Positions 6,415-15,405 are shown, counted from the first letter of the stretch. The stretch: DNA of 64,000 nucleotides from Firmicutes bacterium HGW-Firmicutes-14 (GCA_002840275.1 PHAB01000001.1:1-64000), one strand, 5' to 3'. Numbers and translations are program-made. The notes: generated from the sequence alone by a model not told the origin.

Positions 6415-8019
6415 TTAAGAAAAAATCATGCTGCTGACAATCACCACAACTACGCCGGCGGCAAAAGTCAGGTTGGGCAGCATCCCGGCCTTCTTTTCAA
6501 GAACCTGGTCAGAGCTAATCTGCAGATCTTCCAGCATGGTTTCAGGGTATTTGCCCTTGTCTGTGACATAATGCCGGTAAAGAAATACCGGAATAATCAG
6601 CGCCGCCCAGACGATGCCGGCAAGAAGTGTCCCCTTACCCCAGACATTGGCGCCGATACCCAGAAATGCGGCATTAACAAAGGCCAGGAAAGTATTGAAC
6701 CCAATCAGCCATGTGGGGGCCCGCCACGGGCGCTCAATATGGGCATTATCTATCCGGTGTATCCAGCCTGAATTCAGGTTCAGGAAATTAAATATGATGT
6801 AGGCCACATTGGAAACAGCCAGTACAAACAGGTAGTCTGACATCATCAGGAGAATCATGTTAAAACCGAGGTCAGTCCACATGGCGCTGGTGGGAGCGCC
6901 GTGTTTATTAACACGGGACAGGTATTTGGGAAGCCAGCCATCGGCTGATGCCTGGTAAAGGGTTCGCGCTGAACCGGCCATGGATGTCATAATAGCCAGC
7001 AGCAGGGCAAAAATCAGCATTATTACAATAATATTTGCCACCATGGCCCCCCCGCCCACCATGCGGGCCATGGCTTGGGCAACCCCTGAACCGTCACTGA
7101 TGCCGGGTTCCAACATACCTTCCACACCCAAAACACCCTGGAATGACAGGGGTACTACCACAAACACGAAAATACATAACAGTCCCGAATAGAAAATAGC
7201 CTTAAAGGTGTCCTTCTTTGGGTCTTTAAATTCTCTGGTATAACATATAGATGTTTCAAAAGCGTAAGTTGACCAGGCTGCTATAAACATACCGCCTATA
7301 AAGAGGGTCCATCCAGCCTTGTCCCACGCCCCGCTTAACGGTACAAGGGGAAGGAAATTGGCCTTGACCACATCCCCGGTTAGAATGGGAACAACCCCGA
7401 TAATAATTAATGGCAAAAGGGAGGCGACAGCCATAATCATTTGTATTTTAGCCGCCTTGGCGATACCATAATGCTGGGCGATAAAAATGGCTAACAAAAC
7501 AACCGCGCCCACAAGAAAGGTCGAATTAATGCGGAGAACAAGCCCGTCTTTCAGCCAGTTCAGGTCCATCAGGGTTAACTGCCAAGTATGAATTACAGAG
7601 CCTTCAGGAAAGAGAGCTGTCAGAATGTAGCCTGCCGCAAGGCCGGTCCCGATGGCCAGCACCGGTGACCAGGCGAACCAGTTACACCAGGTAGATAATG
7701 GAGCAACAAACTTGTTATAGCGGACCCAGGCAATGGCTCCATAAACCGATGCCCCACCCGACTTGTTGGGAAACAAGCCGGCGATTTCCGCATAAGTAAA
7801 GGACTGAAAAAATCCCAGGATAACAGAAAGGGTCCACACCATCCATGACGGTGAACCTATGGTGGCAGCAATACCTCCTATAGAGAACAATACCAGGGCA
7901 GGTACACCGCTGGCTACCCAAAAGGCCCCTGTCCAGTTTATTGCTCTTTGCAACTCATATTGCTGCTCCCCACCTACCGTTTCAGATGACTCAGGCACAT
8001 TTAAGCCAGATTGTGACAT
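6415..8019 (-). CDS. APC-superfamily amino acid/amine permease
   Basis: 534 aa integral membrane protein with about twelve hydrophobic segments. The first, WTGAFWVASGVPALVLFSIG, and the following GGIAA motif fit the APC fold, and the AEIAGLFPNKSGGASVYGAI segment resembles the conserved TM2-TM3 region of APC permeases. Between mttB and the pyl genes, a plausible substrate is a methylated amine or a precursor such as a betaine, but this is inferred. The start at 8019 follows GAGAGGTG; the in-frame GTG at 8028 would overlap that ribosome site. A palindrome (8151-8170) lies upstream, and I saw no convincing sigma-54 promoter of its own, so it may be read from the mttB unit. Confidence 0.8.
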   Translation of the reverse strand: MSQSGLNVPESSETVGGEQQYELQRAINWTGAFWVASGVPALVLFSIGGIAATIGSPSWMVWTLSVILGFFQSFTYAEIAGLFPNKSGGASVYGAIAWVRYNKFVAPLSTWCNWFAWSPVLAIGTGLAAGYILTALFPEGSVIHTWQLTLMDLNWLKDGLVLRINSTFLVGAVVLLAIFIAQHYGIAKAAKIQMIMAVASLLPLIIIGVVPILTGDVVKANFLPLVPLSGAWDKAGWTLFIGGMFIAAWSTYAFETSICYTREFKDPKKDTFKAIFYSGLLCIFVFVVVPLSFQGVLGVEGMLEPGISDGSGVAQAMARMVGGGAMVANIIVIMLIFALLLAIMTSMAGSARTLYQASADGWLPKYLSRVNKHGAPTSAMWTDLGFNMILLMMSDYLFVLAVSNVAYIIFNFLNLNSGWIHRIDNAHIERPWRAPTWLIGFNTFLAFVNAAFLGIGANVWGKGTLLAGIVWAALIIPVFLYRHYVTDKGKYPETMLEDLQISSDQVLEKKAGMLPNLTFAAGVVVVIVSSMIFS

Positions 8020-8150
8020 CAAACTCACCTCTCATTTTTTTATCATGGAGAACTGAACCATCTTTGTAATACTACTGCCCTCAAGCATTTCAATCTCTAT
8101 TAACCATTAGGAAACAACGTCCCATCACCACCTTTACCTCCTCATGGCGT

Positions 8151-8170
8151 TTGATTCCAAAACGAATCAC
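8151..8170. promoter_or_regulatory. Candidate activator palindrome S5
   Basis: TTGATTC-CAAAAC-GAATCAC, same arms and spacing as S1-S4, in the mttB/APC-transporter interval. The nearest downstream candidate -24/-12 element (GGGCAGTAGTATTACA on the minus strand, near 8071-8086) is poor, so this site has no clear promoter partner. Confidence 0.5.
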
Positions 8171-8184
8171 CGGCTCACTCCGGT

Positions 8185-9645
8185 TCAGGATGTCCCGGCC
8201 CGGAGAATAATTTCCCCTATCTCATCTAACACTTCCGCCGGCAGAGGAGTTGGCTTATGGCTGTCCAGTATCTCGACAGCCCTGCGGGCAGCCCGCTCGG
8301 CCATGGAGTATCCTCCCCGGCTCATCCATGCACCCCTGGTCCTCCGGTCAATCATCTTATGGATGGACTGTTCTGCCGCAAGAAACTTCCTGGTATGCTT
8401 CTGCCCCAGAAAATCTCCTCCCGGGCCTACTTCCTTAATAATGTCAACGGCCAGTGTCGCGTCATTTACGTCAATGCCCTGCATTGCCCGCTTAACAACA
8501 GTGACAACTGAGTCATCAATAATAAGCTGTGGATAGCTGAAGGTAACCCCAAGCTCCAGCATACCCATCCCATAGATCAGATTGGCCCCGGCCAGCGCAG
8601 GCAGTATGGCAGTTATCGTTTTTTCGTGTCCCGCCTGAGCGTCGGAAAGTTTAGAGTCCCCCTAGGTGCCTCCCGTACAGCTGGGCAGGCCGTAGAAACC
8701 TGCCAGTTCAGCTACCCCGGAGCTGATTATTGCCAGTTCCGGAGACCCCACAGGAGCAGTAACATGGGTTAAATCAAAGGTTGTGGTGGAACTGCCGTAA
8801 ATCACGGGGGAGCCCTTGCGGGCAGCTTGGGCCAGTACTATCCCGGCCAAAACTTCAGCATTGCTTACAATAATAGCGCCGGCCGGGGTGATTGGGGATG
8901 AAGCTCCTGACATGGCCAGGGACAAAATATTCACAGGGACACCGGCCGTGGCAAACTCAATAATTATTTCACAGGTATTTGTATGAAGCTGAAGCGGACT
9001 CACAGGACAAACCATGGCGGAAATAACCGGTCTGCGCCTCAGGTTTTCCATCCCCCCGGCTATGGCTGAGCCCATTTCGAGAAATCCCCTGGCCCCTGAA
9101 CCTCCAGTCAGATTAAAGTGCTGGCAGTGCTTTGACGTGCCCGATAAGAAAGACTCGGCCTCATGCAGGTCAGCTGTTGACTCCGGCATGTCTTTGGCCA
9201 CAACAGCGCTAAAATAAACATCCACACTATCCAGTGCATCACATACCAGTGCAGTATTTTTTACATCTGCCTTAGTGGATTCCCTTAATTCCCCGGTGTA
9301 TGGGTCAACTATTTGCACACCTGCCCCAAAATTGGCAAAACTTACTCTCCTGTCTTCCAAAACCAAGTCATGCTTCGGGTCCCTGCCAGCCAGCAAAATA
9401 TTTCTTGGCGCCGCCCGGACAGCCCGTTCCACAATGTACTGGGGAATTTTCACCATGCTTGTGGACCTGTCAACCTTGGCTCCGGCACCGTCAAGTATTT
9501 CCAGGGCATTCTCACAAAAGATGTTGATGCCTACCTGTTCCAGGACTTCAAGAGTTGCATTATGGAGCTCCAGGAGTTCCTCCGAAGTAAAAACATTCAA
9601 ACTAAAACCATTCTGTTTAAGTATCCCTGAAAGTTGACTTCTCAC
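8185..9645 (-). CDS. mttB: Trimethylamine methyltransferase MttB with in-frame pyrrolysine
   Basis: 486 residues if the amber codon at 8662-8664 is read as pyrrolysine. Upstream of it the frame runs 327 residues to CTGGT; downstream it continues without a break through GDSKLSDAQAGHEKT, MGMLELGVTFSYPQ and RGGYSMAERAARRAVEIL to a TGA. The Pyl sits in the GGT-O-GDSKL context of true trimethylamine:corrinoid methyltransferases, whereas Pyl-less relatives such as MtgB have an ordinary residue there. MttB moves a methyl group from trimethylamine to its corrinoid protein MttC, which is not in the window. Start is GTG after GGGGGG. The complete pylT/Sn/Sc set nearby supports decoding. Length matches archaeal MttB (about 495). 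Confidence 0.93.
8662..8664 (-). other. Amber codon decoded as pyrrolysine in mttB
   Basis: TAG on the minus strand (CTA on the plus) inside mttB at codon 328. The reading frame is open on both sides and family conservation continues across it, which is the classic sign of pyrrolysine insertion rather than a pseudogene. Confidence 0.93.
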
Positions 9646-9713
9646 TAACGTACCCCCCTGTTATTGGATCGAAGTTCGAAGTTTGTCTGATTGCCTGGGA
9701 AGTAAATGAAAAT

Positions 9714-11399
9714 TTACGAAGTCTTGCGAACACCCTCAAAGAACTCAATATGGTCATCACAAGGTTCTTCCGAAACAGCTGCCAACAGTTCCGGAGACGG
9801 AGGAGGAGCTGTATAGGTCCCTATTATCAGGCCTGCTATCCCGGCAACCACACCGACGACACAATACCCGAGATAAGTCCCGGCAAGGGCCCCGGGGCCA
9901 AAGATCCAGTCAAATACAGGCATATTATAAGAAAATTCCCAAACCTTGTACTCCAGTATATAGAAAATCAACGTGCCTATCCCTCCGGCTATTCCTCCAA
10001 ACATGACTCCTCTCAGGTTTGCCCGCTTCCAGAATAAGGCAAATACAGGTACCGCAACACCTGCAGTCAGGACACCGGATGACAGGTAATATCCGTCGTT
10101 TAGGGAAGCCCCTATATTGGGGTTTTCATATAATTCGGCAATAACAATTGTGGCCAGGACAATAAACATTGAGATACCACGGGACCAGCTGATAATCTTT
10201 TTATCCGACCATTTTTTCTTCCGGTACCACAATGGCTGCAGGATATCATAAGACAGGTTCATCGCACAGACGTTGGTAAAAGTAGCAACTGTAGACATAC
10301 TTAACGCCGATAGTAATACTATGAGTATTACTTTGGCCCACCCCGGCATGTACTCAGTAACAAAGGTGGCAATAACATTGTATCCGCCGGTATCACCGAG
10401 AATCGCAGCGCTTCCCAAAACACCGTCTTTTAATTCCGGCGGAAAAATAATTAAACCCATGAGCCCTATAAAAGAAGCACAAAACAGTACCCAGATTACG
10501 TTGTAGATAAGATTGGCAAATATACCTTTCCGCGCTTCCCTGGTATTCATTGCAGACTGGGCTTTTAACCACCAGTCTTCCTCAATCAGCCAGCCGGGAA
10601 GCAGTGCCACAATCGATACTAACGGAAAGGCTATAGATATATATCCGAAGAGGGTTGATGCTTTTGCCCCTTCCTTAAGAGGGTAGGCAAAACTGTTTAC
10701 TAAATCCTGATTCTGCAATATAGCCCAGACAGAGGTCCCTTGCCCGGCAGCTATCCCCCTGGCAACAACGTAGGAAGCAATAGCCACCACGGTCATAAAG
10801 ATTACAGCCATAAAAAACTGAAGAATGTTTGCACTGATAACCGACCTGAAACCACCCATCCACATGTAAATGGCTACGGGCAGAGAAAAAATAACAATCA
10901 TCCAGGAGACTGGGATTCCCAGAGACGGCGCCATGATTAGTGAAACGGCATATAGTTCGGCAGCCGACCAGATTATAAAACAGAAAATGTTCATTGGTGA
11001 AACCAGCACCCGGGCCGGAAGGCCGAACCGGTTATGAAGCATCTGGGGCTGGGAGATAGCTTTAAGACATCTGACCCGGGGGGTCAGGAATATCATCCCG
11101 AATAATAATATGAACCATGGGATAACCGCAATCCAGATGCCTGATATACCATGTTCATATGTAGCCCATGACATCCAAGTCATAAACCCCATTAAGAGCC
11201 ATCCTGCAGCTATTGACATGCCTACCATGTAGCTGGGCTGGGAACGGCCGGTAATCCAAAAATCGTTATGTTCCTCCTCTTCATTGGTTATAGCCTTTTG
11301 TTTTTGAAAAGCCCTCCATCCAAGGTATAAGACCACGGCAAAGTAAATTAACAGTGCAATCCAATACCACGCAGCATTTAATTGGTTTGCCTCATTCAT
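9714..11399 (-). CDS. Sodium:solute symporter family (SSS) transporter
   Basis: 561 aa with about 13 hydrophobic segments and family features such as DFWITGRSQPSYMVGMSIAA near the N-terminus, VWMGGFRS-like YMWMGGFRSVISANILQFF, and LLSALSMSTVATFTNVCAMN. SSS proteins couple uptake of small organic solutes to sodium. As the first gene downstream of a sigma-54 promoter and directly before mttB, trimethylamine or a quaternary-amine precursor is a reasonable substrate, though not proven. The acidic C-terminal tail after the last membrane segment is cytoplasmic. No mutation or truncation is apparent. Confidence 0.82.
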   Translation of the reverse strand: MNEANQLNAAWYWIALLIYFAVVLYLGWRAFQKQKAITNEEEEHNDFWITGRSQPSYMVGMSIAAGWLLMGFMTWMSWATYEHGISGIWIAVIPWFILLFGMIFLTPRVRCLKAISQPQMLHNRFGLPARVLVSPMNIFCFIIWSAAELYAVSLIMAPSLGIPVSWMIVIFSLPVAIYMWMGGFRSVISANILQFFMAVIFMTVVAIASYVVARGIAAGQGTSVWAILQNQDLVNSFAYPLKEGAKASTLFGYISIAFPLVSIVALLPGWLIEEDWWLKAQSAMNTREARKGIFANLIYNVIWVLFCASFIGLMGLIIFPPELKDGVLGSAAILGDTGGYNVIATFVTEYMPGWAKVILIVLLSALSMSTVATFTNVCAMNLSYDILQPLWYRKKKWSDKKIISWSRGISMFIVLATIVIAELYENPNIGASLNDGYYLSSGVLTAGVAVPVFALFWKRANLRGVMFGGIAGGIGTLIFYILEYKVWEFSYNMPVFDWIFGPGALAGTYLGYCVVGVVAGIAGLIIGTYTAPPPSPELLAAVSEEPCDDHIEFFEGVRKTS

Positions 11400-11527
11400 G
11401 AAGTCACTTCCTTTCTACTTTATACCTGCCCATATAATAAGGCCATTGGGACAACTTCAACCTAATAATTCATCGGCCCTCACCTCCGTGATTTGTCAAA
11501 AAATGCATATCTTCTATGCTTTATCTA

Positions 11528-11543
11528 TGCAAAATCCGTGCCA
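11528..11543 (-). promoter_or_regulatory. Sigma-54 (-24/-12) promoter P3
   Basis: The minus strand reads TGGCACGGATTTTGCA, a perfect match to TGGCACG-N4-TTGCA. It lies about 130 bp upstream of the SSS transporter start and would drive transporter-mttB. Palindromes S6 and S7 are 170-200 bp upstream. Confidence 0.88.
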
Positions 11544-11646
11544 GGTCAACAAATTCGGTCCGTGAGGGTCTCTGCTGCTATTTTTTTAACCCTGATTGAT
11601 ATACTTCGTAATCAGTATTCACAACAGAACCGGGTATACAAAACTA

Positions 11647-11683
11647 AAAACCTCCCGCATACCTGAGGTTTTCGGGAGGTTTT
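11647..11683. terminator. Strong hairpin, possible terminator or insulator upstream of P3
   Basis: Perfect 11-bp stem AAAACCTCCCG/CGGGAGGTTTT around a 15-base loop that itself contains ACCT...AGGT. It lies between promoter P3 and its upstream palindromes. T-rich on both ends, so it could terminate trkH readthrough before the methylamine unit. Confidence 0.6.
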
Positions 11684-11709
11684 AGGGAGGTCCGGAAAAT
11701 TTCCGCCAA

Positions 11710-11729
11710 AAGATTACCTGTGGAATCAA
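11710..11729. promoter_or_regulatory. Candidate activator palindrome S6 (degenerate)
   Basis: AAGATTA-CCTGTG-GAATCAA: the right arm matches the consensus exactly and the left differs at the end positions. It is about 170 bp upstream of sigma-54 promoter P3. Confidence 0.5.
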
Positions 11730-11739
11730 TTTACTATAT

Positions 11740-11759
11740 TTGAGTACATTGCGAATCAG
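11740..11759. promoter_or_regulatory. Candidate activator palindrome S7 (degenerate)
   Basis: TTGAGTA-CATTGC-GAATCAG, two mismatches in the left arm. It lies 30 bp (about three helical turns) from S6, so both would face the same side of the DNA upstream of P3. Confidence 0.45.
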
Positions 11760-11811
11760 TAATGCGTAAAGATTTTCACGCTTTTGTGGGTATGTATGAT
11801 TTGAATCAAGA

Positions 11812-11867
11812 AGGCTGCCGACTATATCGACAGCCTGGGAGCTGGCATAAAGCCAACTCTTTTTTTA
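11812..11867. terminator. Double hairpin after trkH
   Basis: Two adjacent stems: AGGCTGCCGA/TCGACAGCCT (11812-11836) and AGCTGGC/GCCAACT (11840-11858). The second is followed on the plus strand by seven Ts. It lies 4 bp past the trkH stop and presumably ends the trk transcript, but the T tract is oriented for plus-strand transcription, for which I see no gene. Confidence 0.55.
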
Positions 11868-11870
11868 TTC

Positions 11871-13310
11871 CTATTTCCGCCAAAAGCTGGGCAAAAGGAG
11901 AACCAACACAGTGTATATTTCCAGCCTGCCGACCAGCATGAATAAACTCAGCAGGCACTTGGCAGCCGGATGCAGCAATGAGAAATTTTGAGCCGGTCCG
12001 ATATCTCCAAACCCAGGACCGATGTTGCCAAGGGTAGCCAGGATTGATGTGACAGCAGAATCTAAATCCAGGCCGAATCCTGTCATTACAAGGGTCCCGG
12101 TGATAACTAAAATGATATAAATAAAAAAGAACTGTAGAATGCCGGTAATAATATCTTCCGGGAAAGTCCTCCGGCCTATCTTCAATGAAAAGACAGCCCG
12201 CGGATGGAAGTGTTTCTTCACCTGAACCACCGAATGTTTCAGAAGTACCAGGTACCGGCTCACTTTAATGCCTCCACTGGTAGAACCCGCACTCCCCCCT
12301 ATAAACATCCCCAGGAAGAGGGTCCCCTTGGCAAGGCTGGGCCACAAATCAAAATCAGCAGTTGAATATCCCGTTGTGGTTACAATTGAAACCACCTGGA
12401 AGGAACCCAGCCTGATTGCATTCAACCCTCCGTGTTCCGGATAGAGGGTAAACCATGCTATTGCTGTCAACAGCAGGACGATCCCTGTATATAATTTAAA
12501 CTCCTCATTGCGCCAGAAAGCTTTCAGGGATCTATCCCTTGCAGCAGAAAAGTACAAAGAAAAGTTAACACCTGCTGCAAACATAAAAAAAGTAATAATC
12601 CATTCAATTATAGGGTTCTGATAATGGCCAATACTGAGATTCCTGGTTGAAAATCCCCCGGTGGCCATAGTACCAAAAGCATGAGTCAGAGAATCGAACA
12701 AATCCATGCCCGCTAACCAAAGGAGAATTACTTCTAAGAAAGTCAGCAGAACATAAGTCAGCCACAAAATCTTTGCTGTCGTACTTATTTTGGGTTTTAT
12801 CTTTTCAGTAATTGGTCCGGGTGCTTCAGCCCTGAAGACCTGCAAGCCCCCAGCCCCCAATTGGGATAATAAGGCCACGAACAGAACCATAATCCCCATT
12901 CCACCCAGCCAGTGGGTCAGGCTCCGCCAAAAGAGTATACTTTTGGGCAGGCTTTCTATATCTGTGAGAATAGTGGCACCGGTTGTGGTAAACCCTGACA
13001 TGCTCTCAAAAAACGAGTCAACAAACCCCGGAATAGCTCCTGTAAGCCAAAAGGGGAATGCCCCGGCAACGGTTGCGGCCAGCCAGCCAAAGGTTACCAT
13101 GGCAAAGCCTTCCCGGTAACTGACGGTACCATGGGAAGGGACCTTAAAAAACAGACCGCCTCCCAAAGCTGTTGTAACCACGGCAATAATGGCAAGACGG
13201 ACGACATAAGGTTCCTTACTAAAATAACTGATTAAAACCGGGGCCACCATCGCTATCCCCACAATGGTCAGGATCAGTCCGATACTTTTCAGGACTACGT
13301 TAAACTTCAT
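11871..13310 (-). CDS. trkH: Potassium uptake protein, TrkH/KtrB family
   Basis: 479-aa membrane channel subunit for potassium uptake. It shows the four-repeat filter pattern of the family, including ESMSGFTTTGATILTDIES, HAFGTMATGGFSTRN, FQVVSIVTTTGYSTADFD and ILATLGNIGPGFGDIGP. Its partner TrkA is encoded immediately upstream with a 3-bp gap. The stop codon is TAG, followed two codons later by an in-frame TAA (TAG GAA TAA), so amber readthrough would add only two residues. Confidence 0.93.
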   Translation of the reverse strand: MKFNVVLKSIGLILTIVGIAMVAPVLISYFSKEPYVVRLAIIAVVTTALGGGLFFKVPSHGTVSYREGFAMVTFGWLAATVAGAFPFWLTGAIPGFVDSFFESMSGFTTTGATILTDIESLPKSILFWRSLTHWLGGMGIMVLFVALLSQLGAGGLQVFRAEAPGPITEKIKPKISTTAKILWLTYVLLTFLEVILLWLAGMDLFDSLTHAFGTMATGGFSTRNLSIGHYQNPIIEWIITFFMFAAGVNFSLYFSAARDRSLKAFWRNEEFKLYTGIVLLLTAIAWFTLYPEHGGLNAIRLGSFQVVSIVTTTGYSTADFDLWPSLAKGTLFLGMFIGGSAGSTSGGIKVSRYLVLLKHSVVQVKKHFHPRAVFSLKIGRRTFPEDIITGILQFFFIYIILVITGTLVMTGFGLDLDSAVTSILATLGNIGPGFGDIGPAQNFSLLHPAAKCLLSLFMLVGRLEIYTVLVLLLPSFWRK

Positions 13311-13313
13311 GCT

Positions 13314-14666
13314 TTAAATCCCCCGTCTGCCAACTTCAAAAAAGTTATTAACCCTGGTCACTGCATCCGGAAGGGCAAAAATCATGACCCTGTCCAGGGG
13401 TAATATTTGGTCCTCACCCGTTGGGACAATCACAGAATCTCCGCGCATAATGGAGCCGATGATAGCGCCCCTGGGAAACCGGATATCTTTTAATTTTTTA
13501 TAATTAGCCTTACATTTCTCGGGAACGATGATCTCCATAGTTTCGGCATTGGCCCCGCCAAGGAAACTGACTGAAACAACTTCCTGCGGCAGAATCAATT
13601 TCAGAATTGTACTGGCAGTCAAAATCCGGGGGCTTACAACAACATCAATCCCTACCTGTTCCACCAGAGAAATATACTCTGACCTCCTGATAACTGTTGT
13701 GGTGTTTTTTACTCCCAGGTGTTTTGACAGTAAGGATACAAGGAGATTAAGTTTATCATCACCGGTGGCAGCAACAAAAAGGTCGGCCTCTCCGGTCCCC
13801 TCTTCTTTCAGCAGTTCTATATCAGTTCCATCGCCGTTAATAACCAGAGAATTATAGAGCCTGTCGGAAATCAATTTACATTTCTGCTTATCTTTTTCGA
13901 TTATTTTTACCTGAAGCCTTTTTTCTTCCAGTAATCTTGCCAGATAATAACCTATTCTGCCCCCTCCCAGGATTGTTACCTTTTGTATGGAAACCCTTTT
14001 CTGTCCGAGAAGCTTCTCAACCTTTATCATTTCATCTGTCCGGGCTACGACAAATACCACGTCATTGGTTTCCAGCACATCATCACCGCGCGGGATAATC
14101 ATGGAACCTTGTCGTTGAATAGCAACTATTAAAGCATGATGGGAAAGGCCAAGGTCTTTAAGTTTCGTTCCAATTACGGGGCTTGCCGGGGTAAGCCTAA
14201 GCTCAAGAAGCTGTACCTGTCCATCAGCATAATACTCAACCTTAAGGGCCTCGGGAACTTCCATCAGTTTCACAATTTCGTTAGCGGTAACACGCTCGGG
14301 GTTAATAATTACATCAACTCCCAGGGAAAACTGGGAAGACTTATGGGTAGTTTCAACGTACTCGGGATTCCTCACCCGGGCAACGGTTTTGGCTACCCCA
14401 TACTGTTTTGCGATCATGCATGATACTATGTTAAGTTCATCCATTTCAGTGACAGCCACTACCAGGTCAGTTGATGTAACTCCTGCTTCTTCCAGCACCA
14501 CAGGTGAAGCGCCGCTCCCCAGCAAAGTCTGGACATCAAGGCTTTCCTGGACTATGCGCCGGCGCTCTTCATCCTTTTCGATAACGGTAACCTCGTGACC
14601 TTCCAGGGAGAGCATCTGGGCAATGCTGAAGCCCACTTTACCTGTTCCTATGATGATAGCGTGCAT
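13314..14666 (-). CDS. trkA: Trk system potassium transporter regulatory subunit TrkA
   Basis: 450 aa with two tandem RCK units, each an NAD-binding Rossmann fold followed by a TrkA-C domain. Nucleotide motifs are IIIGTGKVGFSIAQML and VTILGGGRIGYYLARLLEE, and MIIPRGDDVLETNDVVFVVA marks a TrkA-C domain. It gates the TrkH channel in the membrane. Start at 14666 is preceded by GGGAGG; an in-frame ATG at 14705 lacks a good site. The gene lies downstream of a minus-strand hairpin terminator at 14816-14840, so its expression may be attenuated in the leader. Confidence 0.92.
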   Translation of the reverse strand: MHAIIIGTGKVGFSIAQMLSLEGHEVTVIEKDEERRRIVQESLDVQTLLGSGASPVVLEEAGVTSTDLVVAVTEMDELNIVSCMIAKQYGVAKTVARVRNPEYVETTHKSSQFSLGVDVIINPERVTANEIVKLMEVPEALKVEYYADGQVQLLELRLTPASPVIGTKLKDLGLSHHALIVAIQRQGSMIIPRGDDVLETNDVVFVVARTDEMIKVEKLLGQKRVSIQKVTILGGGRIGYYLARLLEEKRLQVKIIEKDKQKCKLISDRLYNSLVINGDGTDIELLKEEGTGEADLFVAATGDDKLNLLVSLLSKHLGVKNTTTVIRRSEYISLVEQVGIDVVVSPRILTASTILKLILPQEVVSVSFLGGANAETMEIIVPEKCKANYKKLKDIRFPRGAIIGSIMRGDSVIVPTGEDQILPLDRVMIFALPDAVTRVNNFFEVGRRGI

Positions 14667-14815
14667 AAAAAATTCCCTCCCTAATGTAGATTCCGATAAC
14701 ATCAATAAACATTTCTAGTATAACCCAGTTTATTTAGGGAATCAAACATTTTCAGCAACAGAGCTAACAGCATCAACAGCATCAGAACTGCGTAATATTA
14801 GCCCATAACTAAAAA

Positions 14816-14840
14816 ACCGCCTCTTTAAAAAAGAGGCGGT
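14816..14840 (-). terminator. Terminator in the leader upstream of trkA
   Basis: Perfect 11-bp stem ACCGCCTCTTT/AAAGAGGCGGT with a three-base loop, followed on the minus strand by six Ts. It is 150 nt upstream of the trkA start and on the same strand, which is the position of a leader attenuator or of a terminator for a separate small RNA. Confidence 0.85.
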
Positions 14841-14841
14841 A

Positions 14842-15340
14842 AGAATCAAAATGAAAGCTCCAACGAACCTTTATCGATTTCCAACCCTTCCTGCCATCCA
14901 ACTTCCGCTTCCTGTTGTCAACTTTTCGCTTGACCCCTTCGTCTTCCAGGTTGTACAGCTACTTACTTCCTATAACAATCTTCCCTTCACCTTACCATCT
15001 CCTTCCTGAACTCTAGCTGAGTATCACGAATCAATGGTCAGATGTCGCTGGTCTTGCTATAGTAACCTTTCGCTGGCCCCTTTCAGATATAGTGAATTTT
15101 ACTTCACCGGAACCACCATTATGTTGAAACATTTCGCTTTTGTTTTTTGGCTTTCCAGGTTTTCCATCTTAGGAATTCCTTGGAGCTTGTTTCAATTTTA
15201 CTAAAACCGAGGGGTTTCGTCAAAGGCCGAAAACATCCATATTTTCATTTTATAATGAAACCGGTCACGTTATCTTCCTGTTGCTAATCATATTGACTGT
15301 TTTAGTTTTTTAAATAAATTTTTTTTACTTAATCCTGTGT
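14842..15340 (-). other. Long non-coding interval with repeated GCGAAA motifs, possible structured RNA
   Basis: About 500 bp with no convincing gene on either strand. The minus strand is purine-rich and contains three AGCGAAA boxes (complements of 15132-15138, 15068-15074 and 14924-14930). Two of them share the longer context AAGGGGYCMAGCGAAA. One segment (15032-15120) is closed by AATGGT/ACCATT and contains a GTGAA/TTCAC hairpin. It ends in the minus-strand terminator at 14816-14840. I checked it against the c-di-AMP (ydaO) riboswitch that often precedes potassium transporters and do not see that consensus. Could also be a decayed gene; short minus-strand reading frames are broken. Confidence 0.35.
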
Positions 15341-15347
15341 TACCAAT

Positions 15348-15394
15348 CCTGCTTAAGTTTGGGTATAATTGTGGTACAATATAACTTAAGCAGG
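15348..15394 (+). promoter_or_regulatory. Promoter flanked by a 12-bp perfect inverted repeat
   Basis: CCTGCTTAAGTT (15348-15359) and AACTTAAGCAGG (15383-15394) bracket a TATAAT (15364-15369) and a TACAAT (15375-15380). The right arm runs into the AGGAGG ribosome site of the next gene. It could be an operator of a repressor controlling the kinase-nuclease/HPRT pair, or, if transcription starts further upstream, an RNA hairpin hiding the ribosome site. Confidence 0.6.
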
Positions 15395-15405
15395 AGGTGA
15401 AAGAC

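Noticed and set aside
8071-8086. Sigma-54 promoter for the APC transporter (GGGCAGTAGTATTACA)
   Set aside because: The -12 GC is AC and the -24 element is poor; not supported without data.
8185-8568. A separate gene starting at MGMLELGVTF
   Set aside because: It is the C-terminal part of mttB after the pyrrolysine codon.
11592-11615. CTGATT-N12-AATCAG as another activator palindrome
   Set aside because: Spacer is 12 instead of 8 between the same half-sites; may be chance.
14842-15340. c-di-AMP (ydaO) riboswitch before trkA
   Set aside because: The conserved ydaO segments are not visible; kept as unexplained leader instead.
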